DNA from: Cupriavidus numazuensis
GTDB taxonomy: Bacteria; Pseudomonadota; Gammaproteobacteria; Burkholderiales; Burkholderiaceae
Reading direction: 5' to 3'
NCBI RefSeq assembly: GCF_905397435.1
Contig: NZ_CAJPVI010000003.1
Coordinates: 158,188-222,187 of the forward strand
Length of the DNA: 64,000 nucleotides
Shown in pieces: positions 20,395-28,731 of the stretch. Within the stretch, counting starts at the first letter, position 1. The number at the start of each line of letters is the position of its first letter. Made by a program: the position numbers and the translations under genes. Below the pieces are notes generated by a model. It was not told the origin of the DNA. It did not search any database and was given only the letters and a program-made list of their open reading frames with translations.

Positions 20395-21209
20395 AGCTGC
20401 TGATCTCCACCGATATCGAAGGTATTGCCGGCGTTTTCCACGCCGAGCAGACGCGTCCGGGCAATGGCGAATATGAGCGTGCCCGAGCATGGATGACCGG
20501 CGAAGCCAATGCCGCCGTGCAGGGTGCCTTCGACGCCGGCGCGACCGAGGTGCTGGTCAATGACTCGCACGGCGGTTTTCGTAACCTGCTGCCGGACCAG
20601 ATCGATTCGCGTGCGCAGCTCGTACTCGGCAAGCCGCGCTATCTGGGCATGATGGCCGGCGCGGAAGCCGGCTGCGACGGCGCGTTCATGATCGGATATC
20701 ACGGTCGCGCGCAAAGCCGTGGGGTGCTGGCACACACGATCAACAGCAGCGCCTTTGCGCGCGTGTGGTTGAACGAACAGGAGCTGGGCGAAGCCGGCCT
20801 GTACGCCGCGCTGGCCGGCGAGTTCGGTGTGCCAGTGCTGATGGCCAGTGGCGACGATGTCTTCATCGGCGAGACCCGGCCGCTGATGGCGTGGGTGCGC
20901 TATGTGCAGACCAAATCGGCAGGCGGCTTCGGCAGCGGCAGCACGCTGGCGCCCGCGGCGGCGCGCGATGCGATCCGCGAAGCTGCGGCGCAGGCCGTGC
21001 GCGAACGAGCCGACGCCAGGGCATTCCGGATCGACGGCCCTGTGACCTGCCGGCTCCAGACCCAGACACCCGCACACGCGGATCTGTTCTGCCAGTGGCC
21101 GACGCTGGAGCGCGTGGATGGCGTCACGCTGTCATTCGCAGCCGATTCCGTGCAGTCGGCCGTGCGCATGCTGAACTGCCTGTCGGCGATGTCGTTCATG
21201 CTGAAATAG
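20391..21209 (+). CDS. M55 family D-aminopeptidase (DppA-like)
   Basis: Zinc D-aminopeptidase resembling Bacillus DppA, which forms a decameric ring and cleaves D-Ala-containing di- and tripeptides. The metal ligands are in their expected places: D8 and E10 (STDIEG), H60 (NDSHGG), H104 (GYHGR) and E134 (ELGEAG), with H115 matching the catalytic histidine. At 272 residues it is full length. The start codon overlaps the P1 peptidase stop (ATGA), so the two are translationally coupled. In Bacillus, dppA likewise sits with a dipeptide transporter, which supports peptide salvage here. Confidence 0.92.
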   Translation: MKLLISTDIEGIAGVFHAEQTRPGNGEYERARAWMTGEANAAVQGAFDAGATEVLVNDSHGGFRNLLPDQIDSRAQLVLGKPRYLGMMAGAEAGCDGAFMIGYHGRAQSRGVLAHTINSSAFARVWLNEQELGEAGLYAALAGEFGVPVLMASGDDVFIGETRPLMAWVRYVQTKSAGGFGSGSTLAPAAARDAIREAAAQAVRERADARAFRIDGPVTCRLQTQTPAHADLFCQWPTLERVDGVTLSFAADSVQSAVRMLNCLSAMSFMLK

Positions 21210-21311
21210 CGGCATTGGCCGGGTCGCGGCGCAATCGGCGACAATAGCCGGTTCGGCGCGGGCTGGTCTGTTGGCCAGCCTCGCTGTCTTGACCCGAAAT
21301 ACCGCAGACTC

Positions 21312-22070
21312 ATGACCCAGGCACAGCACGGGGGCTGGATTCCCGTACGCAAGGATTTCGTCGACCTCGACACGCGCTGCCACGCGCGCGGCGCCACGGG
21401 GCGGCATCACGGCTTTCCCGATGGCCGGGCCTTCATCCTGCGTGATGCGCAGGGCCACGAATATCCGTTTGGCGACGCCTGTGCCCGGGTCGCGGTGGTT
21501 CATCCCGGCCTGCTCGCGCAAGTGCCGGATTACACCGAGCGCGACGTGGTACGGCAATCTGAGGCGCTGGATGCCGTGATCGCCAGTGCATCACGCCGCC
21601 GGCCGACCAGCGCCGAGCGCGACGCCGCGCAGCGCCTGGCGGCGATCCGCTACCTTGTGCTGCGTATGGAGAAGGTCGCGTCCGTGCCACGCGTGCAGCC
21701 CACGGTGCGCTTTGCGCCACTGCAGGACGTCTACGAATATTTCCAGCGCACCGGTGATCTGAGCCGCGCCCAGGTGAGCCGCATCCTTGCCATCGAGCGC
21801 AGCCCGACCACGCCGCCGCGGCTCAGGGCGACCAATCTGCTTGATGTCTATACCGCGCATGTCAAGCTCGAACGGCTGATTGCGGCGTCGAACCGGCTCG
21901 ACAACATCCGGTTCCTGCGCGGCCTGCATGACTGGCTGGCGCGCCAACTGGTGCTGTCGGCCGCGCAACTCGGCGCAGCGGGCATCGAGATGCATCCGCA
22001 GGCGTTCAGCTCGCCCGGCATCTGGGGGCCGGACGAGGCACGGGCTGGCGACAGCGGACAGCTTTTCTGA
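21312..22070 (+). CDS. Hypothetical protein
   Basis: I do not recognise this 252-residue protein. The N-terminal 70 residues are compact and rich in Asp, His and Gly (DLDTRCHARG, then HHGFPDGRAFIL and GHEYPFGDAC). The remainder is mostly helical and Arg-rich, with a segment around SRAQVSRILAIERSPTTPPRLRATNLLDVYTAHV that could be a small helix-turn-helix. There is no signal peptide or membrane segment. GC-rich codon use matches its neighbours, arguing for a real gene. It follows the M55 peptidase by 102 bases, so it may have its own promoter. Confidence 0.7.
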   Translation: MTQAQHGGWIPVRKDFVDLDTRCHARGATGRHHGFPDGRAFILRDAQGHEYPFGDACARVAVVHPGLLAQVPDYTERDVVRQSEALDAVIASASRRRPTSAERDAAQRLAAIRYLVLRMEKVASVPRVQPTVRFAPLQDVYEYFQRTGDLSRAQVSRILAIERSPTTPPRLRATNLLDVYTAHVKLERLIAASNRLDNIRFLRGLHDWLARQLVLSAAQLGAAGIEMHPQAFSSPGIWGPDEARAGDSGQLF

Positions 22071-22143
22071 CGCACTGCACGTTGGCAAGCCGGGACGAAT
22101 TGGCGTCTAATGCCAGCATCTCCGTTCGCGAGGGGCAGTTGCC

Positions 22144-23226
22144 ATGGGCCAGGTTTCGGGAAGCTTTGCCACCAGTTATGCCGAGGCGCGGCAGAAGTTC
22201 CTGGCCGCCGCGCGCGCCGCGGGCGCGACACTTGCCGAATTTCCCCATCCGACCCGGCGCGGGAGCGCCGGCGAGGACCTTGCCATGGATGTCGCCTGGG
22301 TAGGGCCCGCCGACGCCCGGCGCGTGCTGATGATCAGCTCCGGCGTACATGGCGTGGAAGGCTTCTGCGGCTCCGGCGCACAGGTGGCCCTGCTGTCCGA
22401 CGCCATACTGCTGGCCGATTGCGCCGAGGCACGCCTGGGCTTGCTGGTGGTGCACGCAGTCAATCCCTACGGCTTTTCGCATTTGCGCCGGGTCAACGAA
22501 GACAACGTCGATCTGAACCGCAATTTCATGGATTTTGCGCAGCCACTGCCGGATAACGCGCCCTACGGGGAAATTGCACCGATGCTGTTGCCCGCACACT
22601 GGCCGCCCTCGGGTACGGAGCACGCCCAGTTCATGAAAGCCGTCGCGGAAAAGGGCATGGACTGGTACCAGACCGCGGTCAGCAGCGGCCAGTACCAGGA
22701 CCCGAAAGGCCTGTTCTACGGCGGCAACAAGGAGACCTGGAGCAACTACACGCTGCGGCGCGTGCTCGCGCGCTTCGGCAGCGGGCGCAGCAGCCTGCGC
22801 TGGATCGACATCCACACCGGCCTCGGCCCGTGGGGGTATGGCGAGCCGATCTGCATGGGGCCCGATGACGATGGCCAACTCAAGCGCACGCGTGCCATCT
22901 GGGGTGGTGAGGTCACCTCGATCTATGACGGCTCCTCAAGTTCGGCCCGGCTGACCGGCCTTGCGTGGGAGGCCGTGGCCGGCACGCTTCCGGACGTCGA
23001 CTATGCAGGAATAGCGCTGGAATTCGGCACGTTGCCGGTTGCGGAAGTCCTTGACGCGCTGCGCGGCGACCACTGGCTGTACCTGCATCCGGAAGCCGAT
23101 GAAAACCAGCGCATGCTGGTCCGGCAGGCCATGTGGCGCGCGTTCTATGGCGATGCCGACGACTGGCGCGCGGGCGTGGTGGAGCAGGTGACCGAGGCCG
23201 TCCGCAAGGCCATGCGCGCGAGATAA
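22144..23226 (+). CDS. DUF2817 family protein, M14-like zinc carboxypeptidase fold
   Basis: A 360-residue protein. H69 and E72 (SGVHGVEG) and H224 (DIHTGLGPWG) fit the three zinc ligands of M14 carboxypeptidases, and E293 (ALEFGT) is in position for the catalytic glutamate. LNRNFMDF around residue 125 corresponds to the substrate-binding Asn-Arg pair of M14. There is no signal peptide, so the substrate is probably cytoplasmic, perhaps short peptides or acyl-amino acids. GAGGGGC precedes the ATG. Its location after the peptide-import operon is suggestive, though it is separated from it by the unrecognised gene. Confidence 0.82.
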   Translation: MGQVSGSFATSYAEARQKFLAAARAAGATLAEFPHPTRRGSAGEDLAMDVAWVGPADARRVLMISSGVHGVEGFCGSGAQVALLSDAILLADCAEARLGLLVVHAVNPYGFSHLRRVNEDNVDLNRNFMDFAQPLPDNAPYGEIAPMLLPAHWPPSGTEHAQFMKAVAEKGMDWYQTAVSSGQYQDPKGLFYGGNKETWSNYTLRRVLARFGSGRSSLRWIDIHTGLGPWGYGEPICMGPDDDGQLKRTRAIWGGEVTSIYDGSSSSARLTGLAWEAVAGTLPDVDYAGIALEFGTLPVAEVLDALRGDHWLYLHPEADENQRMLVRQAMWRAFYGDADDWRAGVVEQVTEAVRKAMRAR

Positions 23227-23383
23227 CGGACCGGCTGAGACGTGCTGGATACGCCCCTTTCCCTTGGGGGGTAATGGTGTCGGCAAAAGCCAAAAGTCGC
23301 GATTGGATATTGGTGTCCCCCTGGCCCATGCATAGGACTGGGGCCGGGGGTGAGGGTTGGCGTGTCTCGATGCGGCTGCCTTG

Positions 23384-23449
23384 ACTTCGTGGAGGTGCCG
23401 GCCCTCTCCCCCAACCCCTCTCCCGCAGGCGGGAGAGGGGAGCAAACAG
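23384..23449. repeat. Dispersed palindromic intergenic repeat, copy 2
   Basis: The best-preserved copy: the shared 5' block at 23384-23401 and a perfect 12-bp stem (23415-23426 with 23429-23440) with a 2-nt loop, followed by a short tail, GAGCAAAC, that is also present in copy 3. It lies between the converging DUF2817 and LysR genes, where it may also terminate transcription. The remaining 150 bases of this gap show no gene. Confidence 0.8.
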
Positions 23450-23479
23450 GCGGGTATGTCTTTCTGTTGCGTGGCGGTT

Positions 23480-24379
23480 TCAGATATCCGCCTGCTCGCA
23501 CCAGCTCACCACCGCATCGCGAAAGTCCTGGCAAATCGGCGAGAGGTAGCCGTCAGCGCGCCAGAAGATGGCCAGCTCATGCTGCCAGGCCATGCCCGGG
23601 CCTTCTATCGCCTCAAGCCCTTGTCCTTCCGCCTGCTTGAGAATGCGCGGCGGCATGATGCCGAGCAGGTCCGAATGTCGCAGCAGTTCGCCGAACGCCA
23701 CAGGAGAGGCTGTGCTTTCCACGGCCACGCGCGGCGGCGGTAGCCCCACTGCCGTGAAACGTTCCTCGAGCCATTGCCGCAGATAGAGCGAACTCGCGGG
23801 CACGGCCCAGCGTTCTTCGGTCAGGTCCGCCAGCGTACGGAAGCGCGCGCGGCGCGGATGCTCGCTGCGCGCGACGATCTGCATCGTCAGCGGGCCCAGC
23901 GGCAAGCCGCATACATCCTCGGGCACGCTGGTGGGGCGCGCGGCCAAAATCAGGTCGACGTCGCCGTTCTGCAGCACGGCCATCAGGCGCGCGCTCAGGT
24001 GGGTTTCGATCGAAAACACGGCCAGCGGGCGGCTTACGAAGAACTGCGCCAGCAGCGGTGAGAGCAGCGACGGTACCAGGTACGGGATGGCACCGAGCCG
24101 CACCGTGCCCGCCTTGGCGACCCGCTGCTCGGCCAGTTCCTGCCGCATGTCGCTCGCGGCCAGGGAGATCTTGCGCGCATGGGCATGCAGTGTCTTGCCA
24201 ACGCTCGTCAGCACCAGCCCGCGCGGCGTACGCTCGAACAGCGGCATGCCAGCCTCCGCCTCAAGGCGCGCCAGCGTCTTGGACAGGGCGGACTGCGTCA
24301 CGCCCAGCGCGGCGGCGGCGCGATGCAGGTTCGCGTGCTGGGTCACGACCAGGAAGGCTTCGATGTCCTCGAATCGCAT
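23480..24379 (-). CDS. LysR family transcriptional regulator
   Basis: N-terminal winged helix (MRFEDIEAFLVVTQHANLHRAAAALGVTQSALSKTLARLEAE) and a C-terminal substrate-binding domain; about 300 residues. The ATG at 24379 is chosen because family members begin at this point; a TTG at 24400 would add 7 residues. It is divergent from a Bug receptor gene, and a textbook LysR site lies in the gap (24439-24453), so it very probably controls the Bug/MDR/CoA-transferase genes to its right. The effector is unknown. Confidence 0.92.
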   Translation of the reverse strand: MRFEDIEAFLVVTQHANLHRAAAALGVTQSALSKTLARLEAEAGMPLFERTPRGLVLTSVGKTLHAHARKISLAASDMRQELAEQRVAKAGTVRLGAIPYLVPSLLSPLLAQFFVSRPLAVFSIETHLSARLMAVLQNGDVDLILAARPTSVPEDVCGLPLGPLTMQIVARSEHPRRARFRTLADLTEERWAVPASSLYLRQWLEERFTAVGLPPPRVAVESTASPVAFGELLRHSDLLGIMPPRILKQAEGQGLEAIEGPGMAWQHELAIFWRADGYLSPICQDFRDAVVSWCEQADI

Positions 24380-24438
24380 CGCGTCGGCAAGTGGGCGCAA
24401 GAATGGGATCGGGGCATTGTAGCTGCCATTGGTTGCTC

Positions 24439-24453
24439 ATTCCTGCGGGGAAT
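24439..24453. promoter_or_regulatory. LysR-type binding site (ATTCC-N5-GGAAT)
   Basis: A perfect inverted repeat with 5-bp arms that also fits the LysR T-N11-A consensus. It lies about 60 bases upstream of the lysR start and 113 bases upstream of the Bug gene start. A second GGAAT half-site follows at about 24470, as expected for an activation site nearer the promoter. Recognition by the adjacent LysR is inferred. Confidence 0.65.
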
Positions 24454-24565
24454 CGCGCCGGTACTCGCGGGAATCACGCAGCGTGGGCGGCTGCCCTAGA
24501 CTGCGGCCAAGGCGCTGACAGGCCATGCATGCCGCAAACAAGCGCCGCACACAGGAGACAAGCCA

Positions 24566-25555
24566 ATGCAGAACCAATCCGCGCGGCTGCGTGCCGCCTT
24601 GCTGGGCATCGTGCTGAGCGCCGTGACCGGGACCGCCGCCATGGCAGCCGATACTGATCCCTATCCGTCTCGGCCGCTGACCATCGTGGTGCCGTCCGTG
24701 GCCGGCAACGTCAACGACGCCGCGGCGCGGCTGATCGGGCAGGAGCTCACGAAGACGTGGAACCAGCCCGTGATCGTCGAGAACAAGCCGGGCGCGGGCA
24801 CGACAACGGGCACCAAGTACGTGGCGCGTGCGGAGAAGGATGGCTACACCGTGCTGCTCACGTTCACCGCTCACGTCCAGAACCCGTCGCTGTACCAGCG
24901 CATCGGTTATGACCCGATCGCGGACTTCGCGCCGGTCAGCGAGGTGGCCATCTCGTACACCGTGCTCGCAGTGTCCTCGGATTTCCCGGCGCGCACGCTC
25001 AAGGATGTGGTGGCGCTGGTCAAGGCCAATCCGGGCAAGTATCCGTATGGGTCCTATGGCGCCGGCACCACGGGCCATATCCTCGGCGAACTGTTCAAGC
25101 GGGAAGCCGGGCTCGACATGACGCACGTCGCTTACAAAGGCGGCGCGCCGCTCGTCACGGATCTGGCAGCCGGCCACGTAAAGATCGGCCTGGTGCCGGT
25201 CGGCACGGCCATGTCGCTGCTGCAAAGCGGAAAGATTATCCCCGTCGCGCTGGCCGGCGCCGAGCGCTCGGCGTTGCTGCCGAACGTCCCGACGTTCCGC
25301 GAAGCCGGCTACAAGGGCTTCGAGCCCGATGCGTGGATGGGCCTGATGTTCCCGGCTGGCGTGCCGAAGGCGCGCGTCGATGCGCTGTCGCGCGAGGTCG
25401 CTCGGATCGTGCGCATGCCCGAGATCGCAAAGAAGATGAAGGACCTGAATCTCGAGCCCGTCGGCAACTCGCCCGAGGCGTTTGCAGCGGTCCTGAAGAG
25501 TGATCAGGACAAATGGAGCCGCATCATCCGCGATGTCGGCATCGCGATGGAATGA
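24566..25555 (+). CDS. Bug family tripartite tricarboxylate receptor-like periplasmic protein
   Basis: Periplasmic solute receptor of the Bug/TctC type, 329 residues. The signal peptide runs through about residue 27 (TAAMA-AD), followed by the family N-terminus YPSRPLTIVVPSVAGNVNDAAARLIG. The segments IVENKPGAGTTTGTKYVARA and THVAYKGGAPLVTDLAAGHV are characteristic. AGGAGA before the ATG supports the start. No TctA/TctB membrane genes are present, as is usual for the many orphan Bug proteins of this bacterial group. It probably senses or delivers the acid handled by the next two genes. Confidence 0.92.
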   Translation: MQNQSARLRAALLGIVLSAVTGTAAMAADTDPYPSRPLTIVVPSVAGNVNDAAARLIGQELTKTWNQPVIVENKPGAGTTTGTKYVARAEKDGYTVLLTFTAHVQNPSLYQRIGYDPIADFAPVSEVAISYTVLAVSSDFPARTLKDVVALVKANPGKYPYGSYGAGTTGHILGELFKREAGLDMTHVAYKGGAPLVTDLAAGHVKIGLVPVGTAMSLLQSGKIIPVALAGAERSALLPNVPTFREAGYKGFEPDAWMGLMFPAGVPKARVDALSREVARIVRMPEIAKKMKDLNLEPVGNSPEAFAAVLKSDQDKWSRIIRDVGIAME

Positions 25556-25573
25556 GGGAGGCTTGAGCGCGGT

Positions 25574-26584
25574 ATGGGCGATTACCTTGGACTGGTGTGC
25601 TCGCGCTGGTGTCACTGGAGCGAACTGGAACTGCAGCGAATCGCACGGCGTCCGTTGGCGCCGGGGCAGGTGCGCATCCGTGTGCGGCATGCGGGCGTGG
25701 GCTTTGCGCTGAGCCTGTTCGTGTCAGGCAAGTACCAGCGCAAGCCACCGTTGCCGTTCACGCCGGGCACGGAAGCAGCAGGGGAGATCATTGAGGTGGC
25801 GCCCGATGTGACGCGTCTTCGGCCCGGACAGCGCGTAGCCGCCGCATTGGACTGGGGCGGGTTTGCGCAGGAAGTTGTGACCACCGCCGATACCGTGTAC
25901 CCGGTGCCCGATGCGCTGGACCTGGCGAGTGCCGCAGCGTTGCCAGTCACCTACGGCACCGTCTGGGCCGCGCTGGCCTGGCGCGCGGCGCTGCAGCCGG
26001 GCGAGACCCTGCTTGTTCACGGCGCAAGCGGTTCACTGGGGACGGCGGCCGTGCAGGTGGGACGGCTGATGGGCGCGCGCGTGATTGCGACGGCGAGCAC
26101 CGACGCCAAGCGCGAGGCGGCCTTGCGCAATGGCGCTGCGCATGCGCTGTCGTCCGATCCGCAAACGCTGGCGGCCGAGGTGAAGGCACTGTGCCCGGCG
26201 GGCGGCGTGGACGTCGTATTCGACCCTGTGGGCGGCGATCTCTTCGATGCCTCGCTGCGCTGTGCGGCGCCGGGCGGCCGCCTGCTGTCGATCGGCTATG
26301 CCGGCGGCCGCATTCCCGAGGTGCCGGCCAACCTGCTGCTCGTAAAGAACCTGTCGGTGATCGGCTTCAACTACGGCTACTACATCGGCTGGGGTCTGAC
26401 CGACGAGCGCAGCCGGTTCGCGCCGCAGGTGCAGGACGTGGTCGGCAAGGTCATGCATGCCGTGGCGAACGCAGAGATGCCGAAGCCGGTCCTGCAGCAT
26501 TTCGACCTGCACCAGTGGCTCGAGGCCGTCGACACCACCATGTCGCGCCGCGCGATCGGAAAGGTCATGCTGGACATGCCCTGA
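25574..26584 (+). CDS. Zinc-independent medium-chain dehydrogenase/reductase (NADPH:quinone oxidoreductase-like)
   Basis: 336-residue member of the MDR superfamily: an N-terminal GroES-like domain (PLAPGQVRIRVRHAGVGF, TPGTEAAGEIIEV) and a nucleotide-binding Rossmann domain (LLVHGASGSLGTAAVQVGRLMGARVIATAS). The catalytic-zinc Cys and His of alcohol dehydrogenases are absent, so it is of the quinone oxidoreductase / enoyl reductase type. It lies 18 bases after the Bug gene and 39 before the CoA-transferase, suggesting reduction of an unsaturated CoA ester or enone in one short pathway. Confidence 0.87.
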   Translation: MGDYLGLVCSRWCHWSELELQRIARRPLAPGQVRIRVRHAGVGFALSLFVSGKYQRKPPLPFTPGTEAAGEIIEVAPDVTRLRPGQRVAAALDWGGFAQEVVTTADTVYPVPDALDLASAAALPVTYGTVWAALAWRAALQPGETLLVHGASGSLGTAAVQVGRLMGARVIATASTDAKREAALRNGAAHALSSDPQTLAAEVKALCPAGGVDVVFDPVGGDLFDASLRCAAPGGRLLSIGYAGGRIPEVPANLLLVKNLSVIGFNYGYYIGWGLTDERSRFAPQVQDVVGKVMHAVANAEMPKPVLQHFDLHQWLEAVDTTMSRRAIGKVMLDMP

Positions 26585-26623
26585 CGGGGCAGCAGGGCCA
26601 CCAAAGAACAACGGGAGACAGAC

Positions 26624-27775
26624 TTGAACAAGACACCTGTGGCCGACGATGACGCCATGCTGGCCGGCCTGACCGTGCTGGACCTGAGCCAGGGCATTGC
26701 CGGCCCGTACTGCGGGCTGATCCTGCGCCAGCAGGGCGCGCGCGTGATCAAGGTCGAGCCACCCGCAGGCGACTGGGGCCGCCAGATGGGCCGCGTGCGC
26801 GAAGGACAGACGGCGATCGCCATTGCCTACAACGCCGGCAAGGAGAGCGTGGTGCTCGATACGCGCACCGAATCAGGCAAGGACGCGCTGCGCAAGCTCG
26901 CGGAGCAGGCTGACGTGATCATCCAGAACTATCGCCCCGGCGTGGCCGAGCGCATGGGCGTCGGCTATGAAGCGCTGTCGGCGCGCAACCCTGCGCTCGT
27001 CTATGTCTCGATCACAGGCTACGGTCAGGACGGCCCGCTCGCGGGCTTGCCTGCGGTCGATACGACGATCCAGGCTTTCAGCGGCCTGATGCACGTGAAC
27101 CGCGACGCTGCCGGCCAGCCGCGCCGCATCGGCTTCTTCCTGGTGGACCTGAGCACAGGCCTCTATGCGGCGCAGCATGCATCGGCTGCGCTGTTCCGCG
27201 CGGCGCGCAGCGGCAAGGGGCGGCACGTGCAGATGTCGCTGCTGGAGGCAAGCGCGGCGTTGCAGTCCTATCTGCTGGTGGATGACGCGATGTTCCCGGA
27301 TGCCGAGTTCGCCGCCGCGAATGCGCCCACGGGCATGTTCCAGGCCGCGGATGGCCCGCTCTACGTCAGTATGCTCAATGACGCGATGTTCATGCGTCTG
27401 GCTACCGTTCTAGGGTTCGATGACTGGCTGGCCGATCCCGGTCTGCGCACGAGTGCGGGCCGCCTGCCGCGTACGGCCGAACTGTGCCAACGGTTGGGCG
27501 CCGCGCTGGCGCAGAAGCCGCTGGCGTACTGGGGGTCGGTCTTTACGGAGCATGATGTGCTGTTCGCACGCATAAGCCGGCCACGCGAGTTGCGGGGGAG
27601 CGAGCAATGCACGCAGGCCGGCGTATTTGGCAACGTTTCACAGGCCGGCCTTGGCGAGCTGCCGTGGGCGAACCTGCCGGGTTTCGCCGGGAGCGTTCAT
27701 CCGCATGGGTCGGCGCCGCTGCTCGGCGAACACACGGCCTCAGTGCTCGCCGAATTTGGTATTGCCGAGGCCTAG
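26624..27775 (+). CDS. CoA-transferase family III (CaiB/BaiF)
   Basis: Moves CoA between carboxylic acids through an aspartyl intermediate. D175 in FFLVDLSTGLY corresponds to the catalytic aspartate of formyl-CoA transferase. The N-terminal VLDLSQGIAGPYCGLILRQQGARVIKVEPPAGD is diagnostic. The start is a TTG at 26624 with GGGAG upstream; 383 residues, normal for the family. As the last gene of the Bug/MDR/CoA-transferase set it probably activates the imported acid. The 3' end converges on a LysR gene with only 25 bases between stops. Confidence 0.9.
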   Translation: MNKTPVADDDAMLAGLTVLDLSQGIAGPYCGLILRQQGARVIKVEPPAGDWGRQMGRVREGQTAIAIAYNAGKESVVLDTRTESGKDALRKLAEQADVIIQNYRPGVAERMGVGYEALSARNPALVYVSITGYGQDGPLAGLPAVDTTIQAFSGLMHVNRDAAGQPRRIGFFLVDLSTGLYAAQHASAALFRAARSGKGRHVQMSLLEASAALQSYLLVDDAMFPDAEFAAANAPTGMFQAADGPLYVSMLNDAMFMRLATVLGFDDWLADPGLRTSAGRLPRTAELCQRLGAALAQKPLAYWGSVFTEHDVLFARISRPRELRGSEQCTQAGVFGNVSQAGLGELPWANLPGFAGSVHPHGSAPLLGEHTASVLAEFGIAEA

Positions 27776-27800
27776 TGTCGCGCCGGCGGGTCAGCAGTCT

Positions 27801-28646
27801 TCAGCACTGGGACAGCGTATCGGCCAGCCACTCGATCACCGGCCGGAAGCGCGATGCGCCGCGGAATTCGGTCGGATAGGCCAGCCAGATCTCGCGCATG
27901 ACCTCTGGCACCTCGCGCAACAGGCGCAATCCGGCGTCGTCGCGCGCCACATAGTGGGGAAGCAGGGCGGTCCCCAGGCCCGCGCGCACGCCTTCGCGGA
28001 TGGCCAGCATATTGTTGGCGTGAAAGGCGATGCGCCGCCTGGCGCTGAGCGGCCACGTCGCCTCGGGAATGTCATAGCCCTCGTCGAGCAAGGCGCACAG
28101 CGGCGTGCTGTCGTCCATGGGCACGCTTGCGGACCCGTAGAGTCCGAAACGCACCGTGCCGACCCGCTGGGCCACGACATCGTCCTCTTTGGGGTGTGCG
28201 AGCCGTATGGCCAGATGCGCATGCCGCCGGGCAAGGCTTGCCACGCGGTCATCCAGTTCGAGCCGGACCACGATATCGGGATGGGCCGCATACAGGGCTG
28301 GCAGGCGCGGTGTCAGGAAGTGGCTGCCGAGCGCGGCGGTAGCGGCAATCCGTACCACGCCCGACACGCCGCTGCCCGCGCCTTCGATCTCGCGCAGCAG
28401 CCGCCCGGCCGACTGCTCCATCTGCCGGGCTGCCGTCAGTGCGCTGCGGCCGGCCGAGGTCAATTCGAAGGCCCCTTCTGACCGCGTGGCAACGGGCTTG
28501 CCGAGGGCCTCTTCGAGACGCCGGATGCGCCGGATCGCGGTGGCGTGGGTGATATCAAGCTCGCGCGCGCAGGCCGAATAGCTCCCAGCGCGAATCAGCG
28601 TGGACAGGGTCAGCAGGTCGTCCCACGAGACTGTACGTTTTTGCAC
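27801..28646 (-). CDS. LysR family transcriptional regulator
   Basis: 281 residues: N-terminal helix-turn-helix (LLTLSTLIRAGSYSACARELDITHATAIRRIRRLEEALG) and a shorter effector domain. It is distinguished from canonical LysR proteins by Thr/His-Ala-Thr in the recognition helix (DITHATAIRRI). The start is a GTG at 28646. It is divergent from the isochorismatase-fold gene with 85 bases between starts and is the likely regulator of that gene; no clear LysR box was found in the gap. Confidence 0.9.
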   Translation of the reverse strand: MQKRTVSWDDLLTLSTLIRAGSYSACARELDITHATAIRRIRRLEEALGKPVATRSEGAFELTSAGRSALTAARQMEQSAGRLLREIEGAGSGVSGVVRIAATAALGSHFLTPRLPALYAAHPDIVVRLELDDRVASLARRHAHLAIRLAHPKEDDVVAQRVGTVRFGLYGSASVPMDDSTPLCALLDEGYDIPEATWPLSARRRIAFHANNMLAIREGVRAGLGTALLPHYVARDDAGLRLLREVPEVMREIWLAYPTEFRGASRFRPVIEWLADTLSQC

Positions 28647-28731
28647 AGCGGCTGTGTGTGAGTGGGTAATTGGCGCACAGCATAGCGTGCTCTACGATGC
28701 CTGCACAACTTGTTCACCCGGAGATTCCGAC

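Noticed and set aside
17143..20490. 1115-codon open frame on the minus strand opposite gsiB-gsiC-gsiD-P1 peptidase
   Set aside because: It spans four well-supported genes, is His/Arg/Gln-rich without domains, and is the expected mirror of GC-rich codon use on the other strand.
23227..23479. Small gene in the 253-base gap after the DUF2817 gene
   Set aside because: Short frames here cover the palindromic repeat and have no ribosome-binding site or protein-like composition.
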